Made by a program: the position numbers and the translations under genes
Source of the DNA: JBFMAE01 sp040756085
GTDB taxonomy: Bacteria > Desulfobacterota > BSN033 > UBA1163
Reading direction: 5' to 3'
NCBI GenBank assembly: GCA_040756085.1
Contig: JBFMAE010000194.1
Location: 1-13,455 of the forward strand
Length of the DNA: 13,455 nt
Shown: one piece after another, positions 1 to 7,121 of the stretch
How positions within the stretch are numbered: position 1 is the stretch's first letter
How the letters are laid out: each line of letters opens with the position of its first letter
The notes under the pieces: model-generated
What the model was told of the DNA's origin: nothing
What the model saw: the letters and a program-made list of their open reading frames with translations, nothing else
Databases searched by the model: none

Positions 1-49
1 CGAGGAGGGGAAAGGCACCACCTTTACCATCAGCCTACCCGTTGCCTAG
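1..49 (+). CDS. C-terminal end of a probable sensor histidine kinase (partial)
   Basis: Reading from base 2, the sequence encodes EEGKGTTFTISLPVA and then stops at TAG (47-49). A GKGTTF-x-I-x-LP ending is typical of the last strand of the histidine kinase ATPase (HATPase_c) domain, the G2-box region that closes over ATP. Only about 15 residues are visible, so the sensor type, the partner regulator and the rest of the kinase core are unknown. The gene lies upstream on the same strand as the acyl-CoA synthetase but is separated from it by about 146 bases carrying palindromic repeats, so co-transcription is uncertain. The call rests on this short motif only. Confidence 0.6.
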   Translation, partial: EEGKGTTFTISLPVA

Positions 50-78
50 AAAATAATTCATCTAATCAAAAATGTAGG

Positions 79-96
79 GGTTTGATTTATCAAACC
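79..96. repeat. Short palindrome GGTTTGAT-TT-ATCAAACC
   Basis: A perfect 8-bp inverted repeat with a 2-base loop lies just downstream of the kinase stop. There is no T-run after it, so it is a poor intrinsic terminator. It looks like one of the short dispersed palindromes that fill intergenic DNA in this window. Confidence 0.55.
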
Positions 97-115
97 TGCA
101 TATTAAAGGCATCAT

Positions 116-136
116 ACCTGCATGCGGTAGGCAGGT
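116..136. repeat. Palindromic repeat, copy 1 of the TGCGGTAGGCAGG family
   Basis: ACCTGC (116-121) pairs with GCAGGT (131-136). The core TGCGGTAGGCAGG recurs exactly in the larger palindrome at 7122-7158 upstream of hdrA, so this is a dispersed repeat and not a gene-specific signal. Confidence 0.6.
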
Positions 137-195
137 GGAAGGAGCTTCCCTGTCCATCCAGAAAGTCATCATAAAAAATTGAGGAGGTAGAGAGG

Positions 196-1833
196 ATGGA
201 ATTATTGAGAACGACATTAGGCGATCTTTTAGATGAAGTGGTCTCCAAATTCCCTGAGAATGAAGCAATCGTGGATATTCAAAAAAATAAACGACTCACT
301 TACCGAGAATTTTTAAGAAGAGTGAATCAATTAGCAAAAGGATTTCTGAAAATAGGTCATCAAAGAGGTGAACACTTAGCCCTTTGGGGCCCCAATCGCT
401 GGGAATGGATCATCACACAATTCGCAACAGCAAAGATTGGAGTGGTTTTAATCAGTGTCGATACGAACTACCAACTTCAGCAACTGGAATACCTCCTCAA
501 ACAATCGGATTCCAGATCCCTTGTCATGACAGAAGGGTTGAAGGGATCAGAATATATTGAGATCGCCTCAAAGCTCTTTCCCGAAATCAAAGATTCGATT
601 CCAGGCCACCTGAATGATCCTGCACTTCCAGAGCTTAAAAATATCATACGGATATCCGATCGATCTGCTCCTGGGATGTTCAGTTGGGAAGAGATTCATG
701 AAATGGGAAAGGATGTTTCAGACGGGGCATTGGCTGAACGGCAGGCCTCTTGTCATTTTGAGGATGTGGCCACGCTGCTTTATACCTCTGGAACAACAGG
801 AGCTCCCAAAGGTGTGATGTCAACCCATTACGGAATAATCAACACGACCCTGGCCAGTGCGGACAATCAGAAGCTGACCGAGAACGACAGACTCTGTCTC
901 TCAGTTCCTCTATCCCATATGTTCGGTTGTGTCTGTATTACCTTGGCAGCAGTGATCAAAGGAGCAACCCTCATCATCCCTTCTGAGACCTTCGAGCCGC
1001 GGAAGGTCCTTGAAGCCATTGAAAAAGAGCGATGCACAGCAGTTTACGGATCTCCAAGCGCTTTCATTAGCCTGATGGAAGATCCGAAATATCAGACCTC
1101 CAATCTCAAATCTCTTCGGACAGGAATCATGGGAGGAGCCCAGTGTCCGATCGAAATAATGAAAAAGGTGGTTGATGAAATGGGAGCGAGAGAGATTGTT
1201 ATCGGTTATGGTCTGACTGAATCCTCTTCCTGGATAACGGAGACGAGACCCGATGATCCATTAGAATTACGTGTCTCGACCGTGGGGAGACCTCTTCCCA
1301 ATGTAGAAGTGAGGATGATCGATCCCAAGACAGAAGAGGAAGCTCCAATAGGCTCAACAGGAGAAATCTGCGCCCGTGGATTGAATATGAAGGGTTATTA
1401 CAAAATGCCGGCGGCGACTGAGAAAGCTCTTGACAAAGAGGGCTGGCTCCATTCCGGAGATCTGGCCACAATGGATGAAAGGGGTTATGTGAGAATAACC
1501 GGAAGATTGAAGGAGGTCATTCAAAAGGGATCAGAGACAATCTATCCTGCGGAGATCGAAGAGATCTTATTTACCTTTCCAGGAATCTCAAATGCCCAGG
1601 TGTTTGGAATCCCGGATAAAGCGTTGGGAGAAGAGATAGCCGCCTGGATTAAGTTAGAAGAGGGTGCAACCGTGAGAGAGGAAGAGATCCTTCAATACTG
1701 TAAGGAGAAGCTTCCACCTTCTCATGTGCCTCGCTATTTAAAATTCGTAAAAGAATTTCCAATGACTCCATTGGGCAAAATCCAGAAATTTAAGATGAGA
1801 GAGATAGCGGCAAAGGAGTATGGGTTGGAATAA
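196..1833 (+). CDS. AMP-forming acyl-CoA synthetase (ANL superfamily)
   Basis: This 545-residue protein is full length for the class I adenylate-forming (AMP-binding) family. It would activate a carboxylic acid with ATP to an acyl-adenylate and then form the CoA thioester in the cytoplasm. The phosphate-binding signature YTSGTTGAPKG is at residues 196-206, the adenine/acyl motif YGLTE at 338-342, the conserved SGD at 420-422, the hinge-region Arg at 437 (TGRLKE), and the adenylation Lys at 528 (TPLGKIQ). The motif usually written GGENIYP reads GSETIYP here, a mild departure near the CoA-forming conformation. The ATG at 196 is preceded by GAGGAGG (181-187) at good spacing. The substrate cannot be read from sequence: medium/long-chain fatty acids or an aromatic acid are possible. 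It stands alone, with no beta-oxidation neighbour, and is followed by a strong bidirectional hairpin. Confidence 0.93.
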   Translation: MELLRTTLGDLLDEVVSKFPENEAIVDIQKNKRLTYREFLRRVNQLAKGFLKIGHQRGEHLALWGPNRWEWIITQFATAKIGVVLISVDTNYQLQQLEYLLKQSDSRSLVMTEGLKGSEYIEIASKLFPEIKDSIPGHLNDPALPELKNIIRISDRSAPGMFSWEEIHEMGKDVSDGALAERQASCHFEDVATLLYTSGTTGAPKGVMSTHYGIINTTLASADNQKLTENDRLCLSVPLSHMFGCVCITLAAVIKGATLIIPSETFEPRKVLEAIEKERCTAVYGSPSAFISLMEDPKYQTSNLKSLRTGIMGGAQCPIEIMKKVVDEMGAREIVIGYGLTESSSWITETRPDDPLELRVSTVGRPLPNVEVRMIDPKTEEEAPIGSTGEICARGLNMKGYYKMPAATEKALDKEGWLHSGDLATMDERGYVRITGRLKEVIQKGSETIYPAEIEEILFTFPGISNAQVFGIPDKALGEEIAAWIKLEEGATVREEEILQYCKEKLPPSHVPRYLKFVKEFPMTPLGKIQKFKMREIAAKEYGLE

Positions 1834-1839
1834 AAATTG

Positions 1840-1906
1840 AAATTGGGGACGGGTTCCTATTTCAGACTATCGAATAAGACCTTAAATTTGAACCCGTCCC
1901 CAATTT
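1840..1906. terminator. 17-bp hairpin, probable bidirectional terminator and REP-like repeat
   Basis: Bases 1840-1856 (AAATTGGGGACGGGTTC) pair perfectly with 1890-1906 around a 33-base loop. T-rich tails flank both sides: TTTTT on the plus strand after the stem, and TTTTTA on the minus strand. It lies between the convergent acyl-CoA synthetase and rhodanese genes, so it can end both transcripts. Its TTGGGGAC head is shared with the hairpin at 2376-2408, suggesting a mobile REP family that has been put to use as a terminator. Confidence 0.7.
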
Positions 1907-1937
1907 TTCCCATTGTCTTTGAACCCTCATTTCGCTC

Positions 1938-2354
1938 TTACTTCTTTTCTGTAGGGTAATTAGCTTTAAGCCATTCTTCCCAACCCCCCTTGAGGACATA
2001 TACATTTGTATATCCATCCGTTCGGTGATCTTCTATGAGATGTTTTAAGTTACTGACGCTTCTTACTTCGTTGGGTGAAGAGCAATAAAAAACAAAGGTT
2101 TTCCCTTTTGGATACTGGAATGCTGCTGGTGCAATACATTCCCCAAGGGGCCGAACAGCCCCTTTAATCTTTAAATCACTTGAGAAGTAGTCGCTACTAA
2201 GACGAACATCAAAGATAACTAAATCAGGGTTCCCAAGCATTGCCTTAAGTTCCTCCTTTGTTATCATTGGAACATCGGCAGATAATACAAAAGTGGCAAA
2301 TAACCCGATGGTCAAAATATTGAGTATCAACACTACTAATAATTTCTTTTTCAT
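1938..2354 (-). CDS. Exported single-domain rhodanese-like protein
   Basis: This 138-residue protein starts MKKKLLVVL, followed by a hydrophobic stretch and a probable signal-peptidase site near LSA-DVP, so it is predicted to be periplasmic or membrane-tethered; there is no lipobox Cys. The mature part is one rhodanese domain: LVIFDVR is the conserved domain strand, YCSSPNEVRS holds the candidate catalytic Cys in the active-site loop, and VLKGGWEEW is the typical C-terminal signature. Such proteins carry persulfide sulfur or act in sulfur/cyanide detoxification; the substrate is unknown. The frame is open to 2411, but the ATG at 2354 is chosen because a strong Shine-Dalgarno (GAGGAGGT, minus strand, 2361-2368) sits just upstream and the signal peptide begins there. 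It is probably co-transcribed with the exported-protein gene at 2460-3002, with a hairpin in the gap. Confidence 0.88.
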   Translation of the reverse strand: MKKKLLVVLILNILTIGLFATFVLSADVPMITKEELKAMLGNPDLVIFDVRLSSDYFSSDLKIKGAVRPLGECIAPAAFQYPKGKTFVFYCSSPNEVRSVSNLKHLIEDHRTDGYTNVYVLKGGWEEWLKANYPTEKK

Positions 2355-2375
2355 AATGACACCTCCTCTTAGTAA

Positions 2376-2408
2376 GGGACACATCCCATTTTGAATAGGA
2401 TGTGTCCC
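2376..2408. repeat. REP-like hairpin GGGACACATCC / GGATGTGTCCC
   Basis: An 11-bp perfect stem with an 11-base loop lies in the leader of the rhodanese gene, just upstream of its Shine-Dalgarno. On the minus strand it reads TTGGGGACACATCC, sharing the TTGGGGAC head with the hairpin at 1840-1906. It could modulate expression between the two minus-strand genes, but the shared head points to a dispersed repeat family. Confidence 0.6.
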
Positions 2409-2459
2409 CAACTAATTCACTTATTTTACCAATTCGAAAGTTCCCTCAAATGAACAAAA

Positions 2460-3002
2460 TCACTTGCGAGGTAGTGAATAGGTAGCTATGCAATCATAGT
2501 AAACATCGCTCATGAGCCCCTTCTCCTTAGAATAGGGTGTAAGCCCTTTACCAGTGTAGGACATGCTTCCTTTGATCCCTTCAAATCGGCCAGTTCCTTT
2601 TATATATTCTGACGTACCCTTATATAGACTTTTCCCGTCTGGAATTGCCTCCCAAAAGCCTTCCACCTTAGCGATAGTTGTGGAACCGTCTTCATAGGTA
2701 TATTTAGTATATCCCTGAAACGGCCCTTTCCCTTTGATAAAGTCCCCTGTCACCCAAGCCTCCCACTTGGCAGTTTCACCGGTTTCAAAGGAAGCCAGAC
2801 CTCTCCTCATAATCACCATGAGCACGTGACCTTCGACGTCCTCTACTGGAATAGCCTCCACCCTGACGATATAACCGGTGACCCTAAACTTTTCGCTCAC
2901 AGTTTCTGCCCCCACCTGTGCAGAGGACATTATCAACCATGCCGCAATGGTTAAAATACTTATAAAACTCATAATATTTATCTTCCCTTTTCTTGTAGTC
3001 AT
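2460..3002 (-). CDS. Exported beta-rich protein of unknown function (possible allene-oxide-cyclase-barrel-like fold)
   Basis: This 180-residue protein has an N-terminal signal peptide: a basic start, the hydrophobic segment FISILTIAAWLIMSSA, and probable cleavage after GAE or nearby. The mature protein has many Gly/Tyr/Thr-rich strands, including GDFIKGKGPFQGYTKYTYEDGS and GTGRFEGIKGSMSYTGKGL. The repeated pattern of a G-x-GxFxG turn followed by a strand resembles small secreted beta-barrel proteins annotated as allene oxide cyclase barrel-like or DUF3224-like. That comparison is by eye and weak. No catalytic residues are recognisable. The ATG at 3002 is supported by AAAGGAGGG just upstream on the minus strand. 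It is the first gene of a probable two-gene minus-strand unit with the exported rhodanese, suggesting both act in the periplasm. Confidence 0.75.
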   Translation of the reverse strand: MTTRKGKINIMSFISILTIAAWLIMSSAQVGAETVSEKFRVTGYIVRVEAIPVEDVEGHVLMVIMRRGLASFETGETAKWEAWVTGDFIKGKGPFQGYTKYTYEDGSTTIAKVEGFWEAIPDGKSLYKGTSEYIKGTGRFEGIKGSMSYTGKGLTPYSKEKGLMSDVYYDCIATYSLPRK

Positions 3003-3061
3003 GGCGTTTCCCTCCTTTCCGGTTAAATGGTTTAAGATTTAGTTGACAATTTATTCTTAAA

Positions 3062-3229
3062 GGTAAACCCCGTTAGAAAGTCTTCGACTTTCCAACGGTA
3101 TGGCTCACAAGGAGCTTTAAACCCCATGTTCGTTCTGAAAGGAATCTTATCTTCTTCCCCGCTGCAAGCCCCGATAGAAGCTGAGCTTCGCACGTGGCAA
3201 GCAGTGGGGGCTTTCTAACGGGGTAAACC
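3062..3229. repeat. Inverted-repeat-bounded structured element (MITE-like or structured RNA)
   Basis: GGTAAACCCCGTTAGAAAG (3062-3080) pairs with CTTTCTAACGGGGTAAACC (3211-3229) over 19 positions with two A/A mismatches. Inside are smaller hairpins: GAAAGTC-TTC-GACTTTC (3076-3092, extendable to 3070-3098), GAAGC-TGA-GCTTC, and AAGCCCC pairing with GGGGCTT. No open frame fits the element. Terminal inverted repeats with no coding capacity suggest a non-autonomous mobile element. The nested hairpins and the terminator-like stem at 3251-3285 also allow a small RNA. I recognise no known riboswitch class. Confidence 0.5.
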
Positions 3230-3250
3230 AGTCTAAACTAAAGGGAGGCT

Positions 3251-3285
3251 CCTCCAAGGGCATTCAGGGATCCCTTGGAGGTTTT
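3251..3285 (+). terminator. Intrinsic-terminator-like hairpin without an obvious upstream gene
   Basis: CCTCCAAGGG (3251-3260) pairs perfectly with CCCTTGGAGG (3272-3281), followed by TTTT. On the plus strand it would stop any transcript coming from the structured element at 3062-3229. The neighbouring genes diverge from this gap, so no coding transcript needs ending here unless an RNA gene or read-through exists. Confidence 0.55.
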
Positions 3286-3356
3286 GTAAAGGCATCTTTA
3301 CGGGTCTCCTTTTCATGACAATCTCCAGGGTATTGGCAGAGATGGTTTGGAAAAAT

Positions 3357-3385
3357 TTTACTTGATTTTAAATTTTGTATATAAT
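3357..3385 (+). promoter_or_regulatory. Candidate sigma70-type promoter for the TolB/TPR gene
   Basis: A perfect TATAAT lies at 3380-3385. At 17-base spacing the upstream hexamer is TTTACT (3357-3362), a partial match to TTGACA. The surrounding DNA is AT-rich. It would give a leader of about 80 bases before the ATG at 3475. Confidence 0.5.
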
Positions 3386-3389
3386 GGTG

Positions 3390-3403
3390 ATGGTTTAAAC
3401 CAT
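3390..3403. promoter_or_regulatory. Candidate operator: 14-bp palindrome ATGGTTTAAACCAT
   Basis: A perfect palindrome sits at the expected transcription start, five bases downstream of TATAAT. Nine of its bases (ATGGTTTAA) recur at 3027-3036, in the leader region of the divergent minus-strand gene. This placement suits a repressor site, but the binding protein is unknown and a 14-bp palindrome in AT-rich DNA can occur by chance. Confidence 0.35.
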
Positions 3404-3474
3404 TCCTCTTTTTGCAGTTCTACATAACCATTTTAAATTACTTGGCTATTTAATAAGCCGGTCGGGGCCAAAAA

Positions 3475-5430
3475 ATGGATGAAAAAACCAAGCAGGCCAT
3501 AACAATCGACCTCAATCAGTTCAAACTCCATATCCATCTCAAACACAAAACCGAATTAACCCTCCATTTCGACTCGCCATCGCGGATGTTTTACCTCACC
3601 GTGATAGCGCTTGTCGTCAACGAGATGAAAAGACTGGGGAAAATCACATCCATTCCATTGGAAGAGCATTCTGCCCTGCTTGCCTTGCTTAACGAAACCA
3701 TTGGAGGTTTGGCCGGATCATCAGATAAGGAGCGTCTGCTTCCGAGGATTTACAGAAAATGGAAGGATGCCCTTCCTGACCTTGAGAATGCCCCTCTTTT
3801 CAAAGTTATCGGAAGAAAAAAAGAATATGAGGATGCAATTGGGAAAACCTATTACTTTACGGAGGCTGAAAAAGACACCTGGGCCAATCTTTTTGAGTAC
3901 AGAGGAAGCCAGGAGAACGTCAGACTTAGGTTTTCGATCGATAAATTAGGAGCGAGTTTGGATGATATTGTTATCCTCTACGAGGGATACCAGAATACGG
4001 GAGCATGGGAGAACTTTATCTCAAGTCTCAAACAGAAGGTAGAGGAGAAACCTGAACCTGTTGAACTCGTTCATAAAGAAGCTGAGATTCCGGTAGCCCC
4101 TACGAAAAAGTGGCAGATTCCTTTACGAAACCGATGGCAGTGGTTTGCTCTGGCTATCGTATTAATCATAGTAGCTTTAGTAATCTGGAGAGCCTATTTT
4201 TACCCTCCACCTGACAGGGTTGCATCTGTGAAAAGGATGGCTTATCCATTGCCTGATAAACCCTCCATTGCAGTACTCCCATTTGTTAATATGACCGATG
4301 ATCCTCATCAAGAATCCTTCTGCGATGGTTTGAGTGAGGAGATCATTACGACACTCTCAAAGATCCCAAAACTGTTTGTGATTGCCCGCAGCTCCATGTT
4401 CACTTACAAAGGAAAGCCGGTGAAAGTGCAGCAAGTCGCAGAAGAGTTAGGGGTGCAGTATGTACTGGAGGGGAGTGTACGAAGGTCTGGGGAGCAGTTA
4501 AGAATCACGGCTCAGTTGACCGATGCCCTGACCGGTCATCATATATGGGCAGAGCGTTATGATCGGAATCCAAAAGACATATTTATTATTCAAGATGAGA
4601 TTACAACACACATTATCACAGGGCTGCAGGTAAAATTGACAGAAGGTGAACAAGCCCGGATATACTCGAAAGGCACTAAAAATCTTGATGCCTACATGAA
4701 AGTTATGGAGGCGACGTGGTTATCCCACCAGACCACCATTGAAGGAAACATCAGGGCAAGGCAGCTCGCAGAAGAGGCGATTTCCCTTGATCCTAACTAT
4801 GCATTCGCATACAGGACGCTCGCACTCGCCACCATCGTTGATATATGGCTTGGATTGAGCAAGAACCCCCAGGAGTCTTTGAAGAAGTGTATTGAGTTAT
4901 ATAAGAAAGCGATTGCACTGGATGAGTCGTTTTCTATGGCTTACGCTGGTTTGGGTTATTCATTGATGATGGCGCGGAAATATGATGAAGCTATTGCCCA
5001 GGCGGAGCGGGGACTCGAATTTGAACCCAATTCTGCTGACGTGATTTATGCCTATGCCAATATTTTACTTTACACAGGAGGAGAATCGATACCATTCTTT
5101 CAAAGTGCCATACGACTCAATCCCAAACCACCTAATACCTATTTGCGTCACTATGCGGCAGGGCTTCGTGACGCCGGGAGGTATGAAGAAGCCATTGTTC
5201 AGGTTAAAAAAGCGATCGAGCGAGAGCCCAGGGATATCATGTCCTATATCGTCATGACTTCAACGTATAGTATGGCAGGACGCGAAAAAGAGGCCCGTGC
5301 GGCTGCCGCCGAGGTGCTCAAGATAAATCCAAGATTTTCACTTGAACAATTCGCAAAGATCCATCCCTACAAAGACCCTGCCACAAAAGACCGCTACATC
5401 GAATCCCTGCGTAAAGCCGGCCTGAAATGA
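3475..5430 (+). CDS. Membrane-anchored TolB-like / TPR repeat protein
   Basis: This protein has 651 residues. Residues 1-200 form an N-terminal region I do not recognise. A single transmembrane helix lies at about 224-241 (WFALAIVLIIVALVIW). Residues about 260-395 are the TolB-like domain often found in adenylate-cyclase-associated TPR proteins, with motifs KPSIAVLPFVNMTDDP, FCDGLSEEIITTLSKI, VQYVLEGSVRRSGEQLRITAQL and GHHIWAERYDR. Residues about 425-640 hold TPR-like helical repeats (NYAFAYRTLALA, SMAYAGLGYSLMMARKYDEAI, RDAGRYEEAIVQVKKAI). The family usually carries a class III cyclase or CadC-type DNA-binding domain at the N-terminus; neither is evident here, so I do not call it a cyclase. 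The role is probably scaffolding or signalling at the inner membrane, with the TPR part likely periplasmic. The ribosome-binding site before 3475 is weak. Confidence 0.8.
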   Translation: MDEKTKQAITIDLNQFKLHIHLKHKTELTLHFDSPSRMFYLTVIALVVNEMKRLGKITSIPLEEHSALLALLNETIGGLAGSSDKERLLPRIYRKWKDALPDLENAPLFKVIGRKKEYEDAIGKTYYFTEAEKDTWANLFEYRGSQENVRLRFSIDKLGASLDDIVILYEGYQNTGAWENFISSLKQKVEEKPEPVELVHKEAEIPVAPTKKWQIPLRNRWQWFALAIVLIIVALVIWRAYFYPPPDRVASVKRMAYPLPDKPSIAVLPFVNMTDDPHQESFCDGLSEEIITTLSKIPKLFVIARSSMFTYKGKPVKVQQVAEELGVQYVLEGSVRRSGEQLRITAQLTDALTGHHIWAERYDRNPKDIFIIQDEITTHIITGLQVKLTEGEQARIYSKGTKNLDAYMKVMEATWLSHQTTIEGNIRARQLAEEAISLDPNYAFAYRTLALATIVDIWLGLSKNPQESLKKCIELYKKAIALDESFSMAYAGLGYSLMMARKYDEAIAQAERGLEFEPNSADVIYAYANILLYTGGESIPFFQSAIRLNPKPPNTYLRHYAAGLRDAGRYEEAIVQVKKAIEREPRDIMSYIVMTSTYSMAGREKEARAAAAEVLKINPRFSLEQFAKIHPYKDPATKDRYIESLRKAGLK

Positions 5431-5534
5431 GGATGGGAAACTTTAGGCCAGCATATAACCTTCCTTAAATCCTATCTAAAAAATTAATAAAATCAATTAA
5501 TTGCAAGAAAAATAATCACAGCCAAAGATTTTTC

Positions 5535-5563
5535 TTGACAAAGTATAAATTCCGTAGTATCGG
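5535..5563 (+). promoter_or_regulatory. Candidate promoter for the HTH/receiver gene
   Basis: A perfect -35 TTGACA (5535-5540) lies in AT-rich DNA 57 bases before the ATG. The hexamer at 17-base spacing is TATCGG (5558-5563), and TAGTAT (5555-5560) is an alternative at 14 bases. Both are poor -10 boxes, so the site may need an activator. Confidence 0.4.
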
Positions 5564-5596
5564 TAAAAATAATAAATTCTGCAAAAGGAGAAAATT

Positions 5597-6169
5597 ATGG
5601 AAATCCTAACTGTATCACAGGCAAGCAAGTATTGTAAGGTCTCATCTAAAACAATAATTAACTGGATTGATGCGGGCTATATCAAAGCTTATAAAACCGT
5701 GGGAGGCCATCGCAGGATTAAGAAGGAAGACCTGGATCAGTTTCTAAGAGAGAAGGGAATGCCTCTGCCAGAAGAGGCAAAAGCAGAGGAGAAAAAGAAA
5801 ATCCTTGTTGTGGATGATGATAAGATCATTGTTGAGACCATTGTGCAGGCTCTTGAGGAGGACGAGTATGGATATGAGATGATCTCCGCTTCAGATGGTT
5901 TTGAGGCAGGTATTCAAGTGAGCCATTTCAAACCAGACCTCTTGATCCTGGATATCATGATGCCTGACATCAATGGATATGAGGTCTGCCAAAAGATCAA
6001 ATCTAATCCCGAGACGAGAAATACCAAGATCATTGTGCTCTCAGCCTACCTCGATGACGAAGCCTTCAAACAGATGAAAGACTATGGTGCAGATGCATGC
6101 TTCTCAAAACCCCTTCCTTTAGAGCAGTTAAAATTCGAGGTCGCCAAACTACTGGGTTTAAAAAAATAA
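5597..6169 (+). CDS. MerR/excisionase-type HTH fused to a response-regulator receiver domain
   Basis: This protein has 190 residues. Residues 1-52 are a helix-turn-helix of the excisionase/MerR type: LTVSQASKYCKVSSKTIINWIDAGYIKAYKTVGGHRRI has the characteristic GGHRR wing. A short charged linker leads to a receiver domain (about 67-188) with the acidic pocket D73-D75 (VVDDD), phospho-acceptor Asp119 (LLILDIMMP), Ser149 (VLSAY) and Lys171 (SKP), so it should be phosphorylated by a histidine kinase. DNA-binding domain first and receiver last is the reverse of the common OmpR/NarL order. AAGGAG (5585-5590) supports the start. It lies 50 bases ahead of the MTHFR-like gene on the same strand and may regulate or be co-transcribed with the block that follows. 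Its kinase is not in the window, unless it is the truncated one at the left edge. Confidence 0.9.
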   Translation: MEILTVSQASKYCKVSSKTIINWIDAGYIKAYKTVGGHRRIKKEDLDQFLREKGMPLPEEAKAEEKKKILVVDDDKIIVETIVQALEEDEYGYEMISASDGFEAGIQVSHFKPDLLILDIMMPDINGYEVCQKIKSNPETRNTKIIVLSAYLDDEAFKQMKDYGADACFSKPLPLEQLKFEVAKLLGLKK

Positions 6170-6219
6170 GAGGTTTTGGAATTCAATCTACAATATTTTA
6201 AAATGAGAAGGAGAGGCCA

Positions 6220-7101
6220 ATGAGTTTACAAGAGAATTTAAAAAATAAAAGATTTGTTGTGACCTCAGAGATTCAACCTCCCATTGGCACCGGTGTCCAA
6301 GACCTTATCCGAAATGTGGAGCGAATCCGAGGAAGAGTGGATGCCCTGACCGTCCCTGAACTGAAGATCGAGGGTTTGGTGACAGATACGATGGGAACCT
6401 GTCGAGCCCTGAAGGAACAAAAATTCGACCCGATCCTTCAGACCACCTGTCGGGAGAAGAATCGGCTTGAGATTCAGGAACATCTCCTTCGGGCCTCGGA
6501 GTCCGGAGTGGAGAATATTCTCACCTTTACAGAAGATTATCGTATCACCGGAGATAGCCTCCAGGAGATTATGTTCTTTCATGTGGATTCCGGAAAACTC
6601 TTTTCCGTCATTGAAAGCCTGCGCGACGGTCACGATATTTCGGGTAAGGAAATCCGGGTCAAACCAAAATTCTTTGTGGGGTCTGGGATCGATTCGAGTT
6701 GGGGAAAGAAAGTGCCTGATTTAGAGTTGAAAGAAATGGAGGAGCTGGCCGGGTTGGGGACCCAATATTTTCTCACCACTCCGATCTTTGATCTTGATTC
6801 CTTCCACGATTTTATGAAAAAGGTGGGGCCAATAAGAATGCCGGTCGTCGCAGAAATAATTTTGGTGAGATCCGCAGAGATGGGTCTCTTTCTCAACAAA
6901 CATGTGAAACCAGGGATGGTTCCTAACCATATCATTGAAAAGTTAGCTAAGGCCCCGGATAAAGAGAAGGCAAGTATTGAGATTGTCAGTGACCTAGTGA
7001 AAGGACTTAAGGACCTTTGCCAAGGGGTCCATTTTATTCCGATTGGAGCAGAGGATCGCATTTCAAAATATCTCGATGCAGCAAAACTTTCATCCCTCTA
7101 A
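6220..7101 (+). CDS. Divergent methylenetetrahydrofolate reductase family protein (MetF-like paralogue 1)
   Basis: This 293-residue protein covers the MTHFR TIM-barrel fold. Shared features with the second copy (12529-13455) include VVTSEIQPP with the conserved Glu at 17, FDPILQTTCREKNR at about 69-82, and the Asp of the LSGD loop, here TFTED with Asp106. It departs at the substrate strand: the Gln of the second copy's FIQTQ aligns with Thr187 in FLTTP. In E. coli MetF the corresponding Gln contacts folate, so this protein may use a different substrate or serve as an electron-transfer or structural subunit. MTHFR proteins bind FAD and interconvert methylene- and methyl-tetrahydrofolate. AAGGAG (6208-6213) supports the start. 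It is the first metabolic gene of the block leading into hdrA, about 155 bases upstream of it. Confidence 0.82.
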   Translation: MSLQENLKNKRFVVTSEIQPPIGTGVQDLIRNVERIRGRVDALTVPELKIEGLVTDTMGTCRALKEQKFDPILQTTCREKNRLEIQEHLLRASESGVENILTFTEDYRITGDSLQEIMFFHVDSGKLFSVIESLRDGHDISGKEIRVKPKFFVGSGIDSSWGKKVPDLELKEMEELAGLGTQYFLTTPIFDLDSFHDFMKKVGPIRMPVVAEIILVRSAEMGLFLNKHVKPGMVPNHIIEKLAKAPDKEKASIEIVSDLVKGLKDLCQGVHFIPIGAEDRISKYLDAAKLSSL

Positions 7102-7121
7102 TCCCCCTCCATCCCACCCTT

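Noticed and set aside
2355..2411. Longer rhodanese start at 2411
   Set aside because: The extension would be encoded by the hairpin at 2376-2408 and would hide the signal peptide. A strong Shine-Dalgarno supports 2354.
3062..3229. A known riboswitch upstream of the TolB/TPR gene
   Set aside because: I could not match any known aptamer core, and its long terminal inverted repeats fit a mobile element at least as well.
3475..5430. Calling the TPR protein an adenylate cyclase
   Set aside because: Homologues are often labelled this way, but no class III cyclase catalytic motif is visible in this protein.
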